Shown here: positions 36,929 to 47,252 of the stretch, piece after piece
Layout of the letters: each line of letters opens with the position of its first letter
Position numbering within the stretch: position 1 is the stretch's first letter
Origin: Eutrigla gurnardus
Taxonomy: Eukaryota; Chordata; Actinopteri; Perciformes; Triglidae
Length of the DNA: 64,000 nt
Reading direction: 5' to 3'
Assembly: GCA_963514095.1 (NCBI GenBank)
Contig: OY741268.1
Span: 28,997,064 to 29,061,063 of the forward strand
Program-made: the position numbers and the translations under genes
Notes under the pieces: generated by a model
What the model was told of the DNA's origin: nothing
Seen by the model: only the letters and a program-made list of their open reading frames with translations
Databases searched by the model: none

Positions 36929-37219
36929 TTTGGTATTTACCGTAAATCCCCCAAAAGATGGGCAAGGAGTTTCTTAACATTTACAAATGCGCACTGCAAA
37001 GCTTCACAAATACAACTGGGAAATATGTTGAATTAATAAAACGTTTAACAACGTCTCTTTATAACTGATTTATAAAATATTTTTGTTTACCGTTTGTCAC
37101 AGTGATGTGTGAAATATTTCTTGCGCCATATTATTACCGTCGCAGCCGGATGTGATGTGGCTCCCAAGGAGCAAGCCAAAGATAAACACGTAGCCAGCCA
37201 CAGCCAAGCAAGCAAAGGG

Positions 37220-37364
37220 GGTGGCGAGGATAATATATATTAGAGAGAGAGGCTGCCGTGACACGATGGGAATGGAGTAGTTGCCAAGAATAAAAGAGAT
37301 CCGAGCAGGCAAGGAGACGTACGTCAAAGTGAAACAGGAGCGAGTTTCCGCGGACGTCGAGTCG
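37220..37364 (+). promoter_or_regulatory. probable noncoding first exon of syvn1
   Basis: A donor TCG|GTGAGT follows position 37364, in locally GC/CpG-rich sequence. The first coding exon opens at an acceptor (39071), so an upstream noncoding exon is needed and this is the best candidate. The transcription start is not resolved. Clusters of GCTAGC/TAGCTAAC follow at 37388-37441. Confidence 0.5.
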
Positions 37365-38069
37365 GTGAGTCCCGCTGAGCGCTGACAGCTGTAGCTACCT
37401 GCTAGCTGGCTAGCTAGGTAGCTAACACTTAGCTAACTAAGTCTGGAGTACAGTAACGGCGAATACGCACACACGCAAATAAATGCATCTTTATGAGACG
37501 TCTAATCAGCTTATTGGCTTGTTTATATATATCCTGCAAAGCTATTACAAGGTTGTTTGGACTTCTTTAAAGATTTAGTTCTTACAACGTAAGCGTTAAA
37601 TGTTAGCGAGCTAAGTTAGCTTCCTACAGCAAAGGTACGTGTCGGTGTTGAGCTACTTTTAAATATGCGGACATGAGAGATACGGTGGTTTATCACGTCG
37701 CATTCAGTGTGAGGGATGTAGCATTAGTTAGCTGTAGTAGCATCTGTGCAGGAGGAAATGACACAAAGATGCTAACTAAATAGTTGAATGGACATTTTAC
37801 CGGCATTGCATGTTTAGTTTGGTACAATAGAAGATCAATAACCACATTCACCTCACTGTCCAGCTGTGACTTATGTCATGTAATGTCAGCTGTAAGCTTC
37901 ATTATTTATTTTAACAAACGTGTATAATAGAATAGTGTACAACTATTGATCAAAGCTCATTTAATATGCTCATCAGATCAGTCTAATTAAGGGTTTAACA
38001 CTTGTTCACCTGGCAGGTTGACCACTGACACTCAAACAGCCCAACAATAATAATATTTAAATTTTTTAA

Positions 38070-38150
38070 ATGTATATAGCACCTTTCATGAAACCCAAGG
38101 GCGCTTTACACAAATAGAAAACAAACAATTTAAGCAGACAAACAAACAAA
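38070..38150 (+). repeat. dispersed repeat family C, copy 2
   Basis: TATAGCACCTTTCATGAAAC followed by CAAGGGCGCTTTACAC and an A-rich tail; related to 12355-12470. It lies in syvn1 intron 1. Confidence 0.6.
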
Positions 38151-38479
38151 TGAGGCAGGTGACAGGGTTAGGCTTTCTGCTTGAGGGTTTGGTTAATGTG
38201 TAAAAAAAGAAATGTTTATTTGACACATACTGACTCCTGCAAATATGCCCCAATCAGTAACAAACACATCACAGGGTTGCGGTCACTGGAGCCAATCCTT
38301 TCACTTCTGAAAACACTGCTTTGCATCAGTGACGTCGTGGAGTCAAAATCACATCTTCGTTGTCTTGAGATATGAGAAATGACGCACACGCAGCCAAATG
38401 ACAAATTGTATTTGTGAGATGTGCAATTTCTCTTGGATTTCTTCAAATCCAGTGATTTGTATCAGCAAACGAAAGGCTA

Positions 38480-38705
38480 AAATCATTGCCATTGACTATA
38501 TCATCCAGACAATCATCAAACTATGCTTAAAATTCTTAAAATTATAATAAAATGTACTGGAATTGCTTTACATTTCAGTAGGAATAAAATATTGTTATTG
38601 CTTCCCAGATAAGTTGTCTTTTTTTTTTATTACTGAGCATTATCTTTAGTGAAAAATAATCTTGAATGAGATGATCATTAATCTTAAGGTCTCTCTGCAT
38701 AAACA
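38480..38705 (+). repeat. dispersed repeat family E copy in syvn1 intron 1
   Basis: Family E layout: ATATCATCCAGACAATCATC, AAACTATGCTTAAAA, CTTTACATTTC, TTAGTGAAAAATAATC, then GATGATCATTAATCTTAAGG and TCTCTCTGCATAAA. Similar copies occur at about 14975-15180 (cfap100 intron), 40765-41005 (syvn1 intron), 44840-45025 (syvn1 intron, reversed) and 59880-59975 (near smim19). Confidence 0.65.
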
Positions 38706-39085
38706 TACACTCCTCAGTAAGGGTGCTTCCGAATGCCCCATAAGCCTCAGATATCGTAATTATTTCCCTTTGATTATTATGTTTAACCTCCTAAAAGGTT
38801 AATCTTGCTGCGATGAGAGGCACCATTTATAAACTCACATGGAGTGGCATAATCTTTGCCAAAGCGTTCTTTATTAATGGATAACCACATAGTTTGCAGA
38901 GCAGATTTCTAATTATAGATGACTGACGAGGCGTGTGTGAACACACCTTTTTAAATATGTATTTGCAGTTAATTAAAAAAAATATAAATCAGTGTTGCTG
39001 TTAGAGTAAACCAAAAAGACGGCCTTCTTATTCTTCTCTTTCTCCCGTCATCTGTTTTTTTCCCGCCACAGTATCTGAGTCCAAA

Positions 39086-42000
39086 ATGGTGCGTGCAGCG
39101 CTGGTGACCGCCACCAGTCTGGCTCTGACCGGGGCTGTGGTGGCGCACGCTTATCTCCTCAAACACCAGTTCTACCCGACTGTGGTCTACCTCACCAAGA
39201 GCAGCCCCAGCATGGCGGTAAGAGCACGGCTCAAGTCCAAACTATAGTTAAATCAGGTTTTACTAGTCGTATCTATTTTTTCTCAGTGGCATTGTGACCA
39301 ATCAGCGTTTCCCTTCTGCTATCAGGTGTTGTACATTCAGGCCTTTGTGTTGGTGTTTCTGCTGGGGAAGTTCATGAGGAAGGTCTTCTTTGGACAGCTG
39401 AGGGCTGCAGAAATGGAGGTAGGAGCAGCTGTCTTTGTGTTTAATGACCACGGTTCGTCCAATCAGCTGTCATTTTGTTTACATACATTGATGTTTTTCC
39501 CGTCAACCATCAGCATCTCATCGAGCGGTCCTGGTACGCCGTGACCGAGACGTGCCTGGCATTCACCGTGTTCAGGGACGACTTCTCGCCCCGCTTCGTC
39601 GCCCTCTTCACACTCCTGCTCTTCCTGAAGTGCTTCCACTGGCTGGCCGAGGACCGGGTGGACTTTGTGAGTGACGGGAGAGGCGTCTCCCTTATCTTTA
39701 CATGTTTACTTAATCCACTGTATTTGTGTTTCCTCCATTGATTACAGGTTTAATAAAAAAGGAGACGCGGGGCAAAGAATGGGCCAGATGGTGTGTAGCG
39801 TGTCAGAGCTGAACAAACATTGCTCTTTGGCAGATTGGTATTGATTTACAAATTGAGTGCCTTCCGGAGCCATTCTGTAACTACAACATGTACTCTTTAA
39901 GTGTAGTGAAGTGTTGCTGAACAAACTGTTGATATCAAGCAAACTGGAACATCTTAGAGGTTTCTGTGTAATAAATGATCAAAAGGACATAAGTTTACCT
40001 TGTAAGTAATGTGCATGTCTGTCTCCTTCCAGATGGAACGGAGTCCAAACATATCTGTGATTTTTCACTTCAGAGTGTTATGTGAGTACACGTTATCAGA
40101 GATCCTTCTGTGTTGGCCTTTTCTTTTCTTTAACTTCCGCTTTTATCTCTTTCCGCTGTATCGACTCCACTTATGAAACAAGTGTTCACGCTGAAAGAAA
40201 CTGTATGCAAACCAGTGCTGCTTGCACGTGAGGCCCAGGTGCACCGCAGCCAGAATAAGTCCCATTAATAGACTTTAATAACAGTTTTCTATACGCTACT
40301 CCTAAAGCCTGTCATCTAAGTAGCTTACTGTACTCAAACTCTGGTTGCTCTGTCAACAGGTCCTGGACATATATCTGGTTTAGATTTCCAGAATCAGTCC
40401 CCAGCTATTAATCTTTAAATCCATCAGATGCATCTATAAATACTCTATAGATGTACTTGTTTATGTTGGGCCAGAAAGGTGCTCTTTCCTATGTTTCTGT
40501 AGAGCTTCTGCATGTAGAACCTGCAACCCCTCACTGATCAGTGAATATTGGTTGTTTCCTGCAGCTCTCATGGGACTGCTGGCTGTCCTGGACTTCCTGT
40601 TTGTCAACCACGCCTGTCACAGCATCATCACCCGAGGAGCCTCCGTCCAGCTTGTGTTTGGATTTGAGGTTTGTCATACGAGTATTTCTAAAGGGGCTTA
40701 TTTAACCAAAATAAAACGGAATAAAATACCCGACATAGGGCTTGACATAATATGGATGAGGCATGGGACGATATGAACATTTAATATCACGATATAAGCC
40801 AAAATAATCAGGATTTATGATATTATCCTGATAACCATCAAAATATGCTTAAAACTAAAACATCCTGGTATCACTTTACATTTTACATGAGGTAACAGAT
40901 AAGACACCTTTTTTATAGCGAACATCCTTTTTAGTGAAACGCAATCAAATACTCTGAACTAAAATGGTCATAAATCATAAGGTCTCTCTGCATAAATGAA
41001 GGATAAAGACATTTTAAATTTTTTATTTTGTTTCCTGTATTTTTTTAAAATCAGGCTTCTTGTGGTTTTAAAGGCTGGAAGGATTTTCTGAATTTACCAG
41101 ACTTTTTTATAGCTGTTTTATTATTTATCCACATTACTGCTGATTATTTAGTAGAATAAAAAGATTTCATATTGTAAATATTGTACGACGGCACCAACAA
41201 TCAACCCTACAGCATCATCTTAATATGAAGGTGTTGGGTCAGAGATCCTGTGATATTTGATTTTCCCCGTCTAACCAAACAATAACACAGGATTAGTTAA
41301 ATCCTGCTCGTACCATGTTCTCGTTCTCAGTATGCCATCCTGATGACGATGGTGCTGACCACCTTCATCAAATACCTGCTGCACACGATCGACCTGCAGA
41401 GTGAGAATCCCTGGGACAACAAGGCCGTCTATATGCTCTACACCGAGCTCTTCACAGGTAACACGTTCACACACATTCATCCTTTAGATCAATACTTCTC
41501 TCTGCTGTTTGCTTCTACACTGTGTGTGAACTTCAAGACAAAAAACTGTTTTTATTTCAGGTTTCATCAAAGTGCTCCTGTACATCGCCTTCATGACCAT
41601 CATGATAAAGGTCCACACCTTCCCCCTGTTTGCCATTCGGCCCATGTATCTGGCTATGAGGTGAGTTACTTCCACTACTCACAGACAGTAGAGTCCCCAG
41701 TGTCCCCCCTTTAAGGCCTTAAGTCCTGAACCCTCAGGGACTTAACTAACCTCACCTGGTATATGGTTTCTATGCAGGCCTACGGCTGATAGACTGAATA
41801 GACCGTAGCTTTAACTCAGTGTTTTACTGCCTGATTTGAACCAGTTGAACGCGACCTAATTATCAATTAATCTATTCACTTGTTTTAATTAAAAGTTATT
41901 CAAGTGTTGTATGTTCCATATTAAACCATATTTTATGTTACATTTTCTGTGCTAATGTGTTATATTAATTCCTCCGGGGACTTCCCCTGGTAACCTCCCT

Positions 42001-45000
42001 GTGTGTAACGTCATAACGCTATGAATTGTGGGTAATTTCTTCGGGCAATTTCTGCAGAAATGCAGACTTACAGGAAGTGTGTATGAAGTGCTCTAAATGT
42101 CGGGACAGATGGAAACGCTCACGGACTTTGAAGTGAGATCCAATCAGAAGTATTCTTAAAATGTATCCAATATGAGTTTGGTTTAATTTCCAAAATCTAA
42201 ATTGTTATTTAATCTTTTAAGCCACGTTTCCAATCTGTAAAACTCAAACAAAGGTTTAATATAATATTTAGTCACTTGATGTTTAGGATTCATTTTTAAA
42301 GCATGTTTTTATTTATTTATTTATTTATTTTTCTCTCTCTCTCTCTTTTTCTTTCAGGCAGTTCAAGAAAGCCGTAACGGATGCTATAATGTCTCGGAGA
42401 GCGATCCGCAACATGAACACGCTGTGAGTTCAGGCTCTCCTGATTACACTGTGAACTCCTTATTTGTTATTTTAGTGATCATGTAATGGTGTAAATGTGT
42501 AAATGAATGTCCATTCCCCATGTCGTGTTATTGTTTAGACGAGCTCTTTCTCCGGTTGCAGTAAACCGATATACGTTTGTTTTGAAAGCAGGCAGTACGT
42601 TCACCTCTCCTCTGACCTTTGCCCTCGCTCAGATACCCCGATGCTACCCCTGAAGACCTGCTGGCCTCGGACAACGTTTGTATCATCTGCCGAGAGGAAA
42701 TGGTCACCGGAGCCAAGAAGCTACCTTGTAATCACATTTTCCACTCCAGGTGAGTCTGACTCGGCAGGAAAAGATTCTGGTCCGCAGGACTAAAACGTAG
42801 CTGTCTGACGTTGTCGGCATGTAAACGAGTCAGTGTAACGAGAACCTGTATGTCTCATGTAACGTTGCTTCCCCCTCCAGCTGCCTGCGTTCCTGGTTCC
42901 AGAGGCAGCAGACCTGCCCGACCTGTCGCATGGACGTCCTCCGCGCATCCAACAACAACCAGGCTCCAGCCCAGGCCCCGCCCCCTGCCCCCGCAGCCCC
43001 CGCCAACGCCCCCGCAGCCCCACCCGCCAATGGTGAGAGTCCGGTACTAGATTTGGGGAAACTGCCTCCAGACGATCATGAGAAATTACGTTCACGACGA
43101 TGAGATGGCCAACAGCGAGGCATAAAAATGGCCTCAAATGTTTGTTTCTAGAAAACTCAGACAAATGCTGATGAATGTTTAAATTCCACCCAGAGGGGCT
43201 CCAAGTCTTTACCGACGACTGGTTCAATGATGTTTTAGCGGTCTTTGCCAAATGCACATTTGAGCCCTTTTCCAGGCTGGTTAGGCTCTGTTTTGCTCCG
43301 TCTCCTCACCAGTGGCCCCCGGCATGTTACCCGGCTTCCCTCCCGGCGTCTTCCCCTTCTGGGGGCCCTTCCCTGCGGTCCCCCCCCCTGCTGCTGCTCC
43401 CGGTGCTCCCGGTGCTGCCGACGCCCCACAAAGCAGCACGGAGGCCTCGCAGGCCGCTGGTAAGGACGGATCACTCAACATGCAAACCCATGTTTGCATG
43501 TTCTGGATCATATCTGTATAGTTTTATGTCTCTGGGATAACGTGTGTGTGTGTGTGTGTTTCATCAGGTAGCAGCCAGGCCGCCGCGTCCACTGCGGACG
43601 CCGCTGCAGGTGCTGCTGCTCCAGGATCAGCAATGCCAGGCTTCCCCTTCACCTTCCCGCCTCCTCCCTTCCCCTCTGCACCGTGGCTGCCCATGCCTCC
43701 ACCTCCGCCCTTCGGTAAGCCGTCACGCTTGTAAGACCCGAGGCTCTTATTGTGAAAGGATGAGCTGCTGCAGAGAGAAGCAGAGAGGGGAGGAAGTACG
43801 GTGCTGGTTGACTTGTGAACTTTAGATGCATATTGATGGTAATATTGTCTTACTTCTCTGTTTAGCCTTTGTTTTAGGAAGTGACAAAGCAACATATACT
43901 ATGTGTGAAAGTCACCAGCATTTCCCACTACTAGACGTAAAAACCTGCATTTGTATTTATGATGGGATTCTATCGTGATTGAGTGATGATGAGTTGATCG
44001 TTCTGTCATCGGGAGAATCCTGAATAGTCACTAGTGACTTTAAAAAGCTGTCTTGAATACAATTTTGATGAGCATTCACATTAAAAGTGCAAACTTTAGG
44101 GTTAAATATTCCACTCAGACAGATGATGATAAGTTGTGGATCTAGTTTCTTTCACCTGGACCCGTTTGTGTTGATGCTCCTCCTCTTCTCCTGCAGTGTC
44201 CTCCATGCCTCCTCCCCCTCCCTCTCTATCCCGGCTCTCCGAGGAGGAGCTGAGGGAGCTGGAGGCGGACGGCCGGCGGGGCCTCGAGGCCCGGCTGCAG
44301 TGTCTCCAGAACATCCACACCCTGCTGGACGCCGCCATGCTGAACATCCACCACTACCTCAGCACCGTCACCACGCTCACGTAACGGCCTCCTCCTTAAA
44401 ACGACACTTTAAAGGGATACTTCACCCGTTTGAAGTATAGTAGAAACCCGCTAGTATTTCCTAATGTCGTGCATTATTCCATCTTGCTAACTTGAAAAGT
44501 ATTTTACATTTCGACTACATATATGACCAACTTTCACCGGTGAAGTATGCCTTTAAGCTCGAACTGATCCCAACATGCAGCTAGCCTGCTCACGCTATTT
44601 CCTTATTAATAAGCTAGAACTATTGTTTATCCACAGTCCTCGGGCCGGCGGCGGAGCAGCCAGCGGCGGAGCAGCCAGCGGGACCAACGAGGACGCCTCC
44701 CCTCCTGCAGCGGGCAGCAGCTTGGACAGCCCCGGCCAGGAGGAGGACCCTTCCAGCTGTAAGTGATGTCACGTTGACTTGAAATATTGAATTGAAAAAG
44801 CTGTCTGGCTTGTTATCGTGGTAGAGACGTGAAAAATAGACATTCTGATCATCTTGTTTAAGATTATTTTATTGTTTTAACAAAAAAAATCTGTGATACA
44901 ATAAATATATTTGTTTGACAAAATTTAAAGCGACATCAGGATGCTTTGGTGCCATTTTTGAGTTTTATGATTATCGGGATAATATCGGCGAAATCACAAT

Positions 45001-45280
45001 TGTTTTGCCAGGATAATCAACGTCAACCACGAAGACGATGATCCCTGATTCAGATTGATGTTGTTTTTCAGCTGAGCCGGCCGACGCGGCGACCGTCTCC
45101 TCTCAGCCGGCCGACTCCACTTCGACCGCCTCGCTCACGGAGCAAAGAGAAGAGTTGGGCGATGGAGCGGCGGCGGGGGAGGAGGAGGACGGAGAGCCTA
45201 ACGCCGCCGAGCTGAGGCGGCGTCGCCTCCGTAAGCTGGAGACGTCCTCGCCGCCGTCCTCCCCCCCTCCGGACAACTGA
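39086..45280 (+). CDS. syvn1: synoviolin (HRD1), ER-resident E3 ubiquitin ligase
   Basis: SYVN1 is the membrane-bound E3 at the core of the ER-associated degradation complex with SEL1L. Fifteen coding exons: 39086-39217, 39326-39418, 39514-39666, 40033-40081, 40565-40668, 41331-41457, 41561-41660, 42358-42423, 42633-42749, 42881-43032, 43313-43459, 43568-43714, 44197-44380, 44637-44758, 45072-45280; 633 residues (human 617). The N-terminus has the multi-span membrane domain, with HAYLLKHQFYPTVVYLTKSS and SENPWDNKAVYMLYTELFTG. The RING-H2 runs from Cys291 to Cys329, with C291/C294, C307, H309/H312, C315, C326/C329 all intact. A Pro/Ala-rich cytosolic region follows (exons 10-13), then a helix, RLQ(C)LQNIHTLLDAAML-like, and the terminal AELRRRRLRKLE. 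The last coding exon is phase-consistent and the stop is clear. Confidence 0.98.
40765..41005 (+). repeat. dispersed repeat family E copy in syvn1 intron 5
   Basis: It shows ATTTAATATCACGATATAAG, TATTATCCTGATAACCATC, AAATATGCTTAAAAC, GGTCATAAATCATAAGG and TCTCTCTGCATAAA. This is the longest clean copy in the window. Confidence 0.65.
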
Positions 45281-45644
45281 TGCACGCGCTCGGACTCGGA
45301 CACATCGCTCTTGGACCGACAGGAACTCTTGGAGCCGACTGGATCGTTTTTTTCGGGGCGTCGGCTCTTCATCGCCGTCCGCAGGCTCGGGGTTCTGACT
45401 GCGTCGGGTTGGACTCCGCTCACCCGGACAGTTTCTGTGTCGGACAGCAATAGCACTCTATTTGCCCCCTCCCCCCCCTCCAGAATGACTCCTGCAATAA
45501 GAAGCAGCTGTTCAATCAGGTGGAAGACGAACATCAAACCCATGTATCGGCCCGAGAGAGACGATGTTTGGATTTGTGTTTGGTAGTTTTACTGTCGGTG
45601 AAGTCTTGATTTATTTTTTTTGTCTAATTCAGCGTTCTTCGGTG

Positions 45645-45735
45645 CCCCCCCCCCCCCCCCCCTCCACCAACATCAACACCTTACACCTGGATCGGCGTCG
45701 GATCCGGTGAATTCAGAATCAAGGGGGGGGGGGGG
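45645..45735 (+). repeat. poly-C (18) and poly-G (13) tracts in the syvn1 3' UTR
   Basis: C18 at 45645-45662 and G13 at 45723-45735 lie 60 bases apart in the same transcript. They could pair into a very stable stem in the syvn1 mRNA. Homopolymer lengths may be unreliable. Confidence 0.85.
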
Positions 45736-45879
45736 AGTCTCATCGGCTGCTTTTTTCGGTTTTCCTTCTCACCTTCGCCACTCTTGTTTTGCCGCCGCGG
45801 TCGCTGTAACATACTGATTTATTTGAATGTGTACATACTGTATAAAGAGTTTTAATAGGATGATCTGTACATAATGCAG

Positions 45880-45885
45880 AATAAA
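45880..45885 (+). terminator. poly(A) signal of syvn1
   Basis: AATAAA 600 bases after the stop, followed by a GT-rich stretch (GTGTGTTGGTGTGTATG) near 45918 that fits a downstream element. Confidence 0.75.
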
Positions 45886-45899
45886 CTGTTTGACTGATA

Positions 45900-46470
45900 C
45901 ACGGCAGCGGCACAACGCGTGTGTTGGTGTGTATGTCCGGGTGGAACCAGCACTCTGTCTCTGGATTAGAGAGCTGGAAGATTAAACTCGTTGTCTCTCG
46001 TCACGTTTATGATGAAGCCTTTTGAGTCTGTAAGCACTAATCTCAGCCCTCATGTCTGCTAATACAGAAATAATCTTAGCATTATTTATTCAAGAAGATT
46101 CAATCATCCAGTATTCCAGTGATTATTTTCTTTTAGACAACTTTCAAAATAATGTTTGATGTTCAGCCGACCTGAGTATCAAGTAAATTATTTCCCATAT
46201 AATTAGTTCCAAAATGCTGTTCTTCTTTCTGGGAACCTTCCTTGGACAATATTTAGGAAATGATGCAGAGATCACAGAACTGTAAAGTGTAGCCAAATCT
46301 AAAATACATAAAATACAAGTAGAGCAAATAATCACCAATAAATGAGATTTAAGTCAATCGTTGAAACTAAACGTATACAGTAGTAGTTCTGTAGTAAATA
46401 AAGAGGGTGTACACACAGCAGGTACGTTTTCTGCCTAGCAACAGACCAAACAAGCTAATTTTCCATTTTT
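45900..46470. other. intergenic, between convergent syvn1 and gpr137
   Basis: AT-rich with no gene seen. The transcripts of the two convergent genes probably end within or close to it. Confidence 0.5.
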
Positions 46471-46476
46471 TTTATT
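46471..46476 (-). terminator. candidate poly(A) signal of gpr137
   Basis: TTTATT on the plus strand reads AATAAA on the gpr137 strand, about 780 bases after the stop. Other candidates exist further on (near 46085). Confidence 0.4.
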
Positions 46477-47252
46477 GGTTTGTTGTTTACATAGTAAATA
46501 TCAATCATGTGGTAAAATCAAATCTGAGTGACGCGTTATGAGGAAACCTCATAAAAAGGACAATTGATTTTTTTAAAGCTACAATTAGAACCGTAATCGT
46601 AAAAATAAGTTAAACGTCCGTCAGAATACAATCATACAGAAAAATGGAAGAAGAAATCAAATGTAACGTTTTAAAATTAAAAAATGATTCAAAACTTTTT
46701 AGTTTGCAAAAGTGACGATAGAACGGATGTAGCAGACGAGCAGCTGACGGAGCTGCAAACACACTGAAGGAGCTGGGTCAGTTTCATTTTGGTGTTTTGG
46801 CAAGATTGTAGGAGAAATGTCTTTATATGACGACTCTGAGCTGATTTCCTGCCAAACGTCAACACGACAGTGGTCGTCGTAGACACATGACGGAGATCCG
46901 TCACCTGTCTAGTTCAATGAGGAATGCTAACGAAGCTTAATGTGCAATCTTTAAGGAATTGTAAGAGCTAGTTTACCTGGTTTCATCAACAACAGAACAG
47001 TGACTCGTTTAAAATAACACATTCACTGAGTCTCACCTTTTTCCTTTTCAAGGAGATCGATGAGCACGCCACCAAGTTTGTTCCCTTTTGAGCCACAAAT
47101 AAAAACAGTCAATACAATTCAAAAGCTACAAGGTGCATATTCACTGTTTGTTGACGACTTCCTGAGGTTTTTCAGTGCAAAAAAAAGTGTTCACGGACTA
47201 CCGGCTGGTGTCCGACCCTGACGACCCTAATGGGGGGGGTCACAGGTCCAGG

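Noticed and set aside
42790..43257. 155-codon ORF on the minus strand
   Set aside because: It is the complement of the Pro/Ala-rich syvn1 exon 10 and flanking introns; GC-rich antisense frames stay open by composition.
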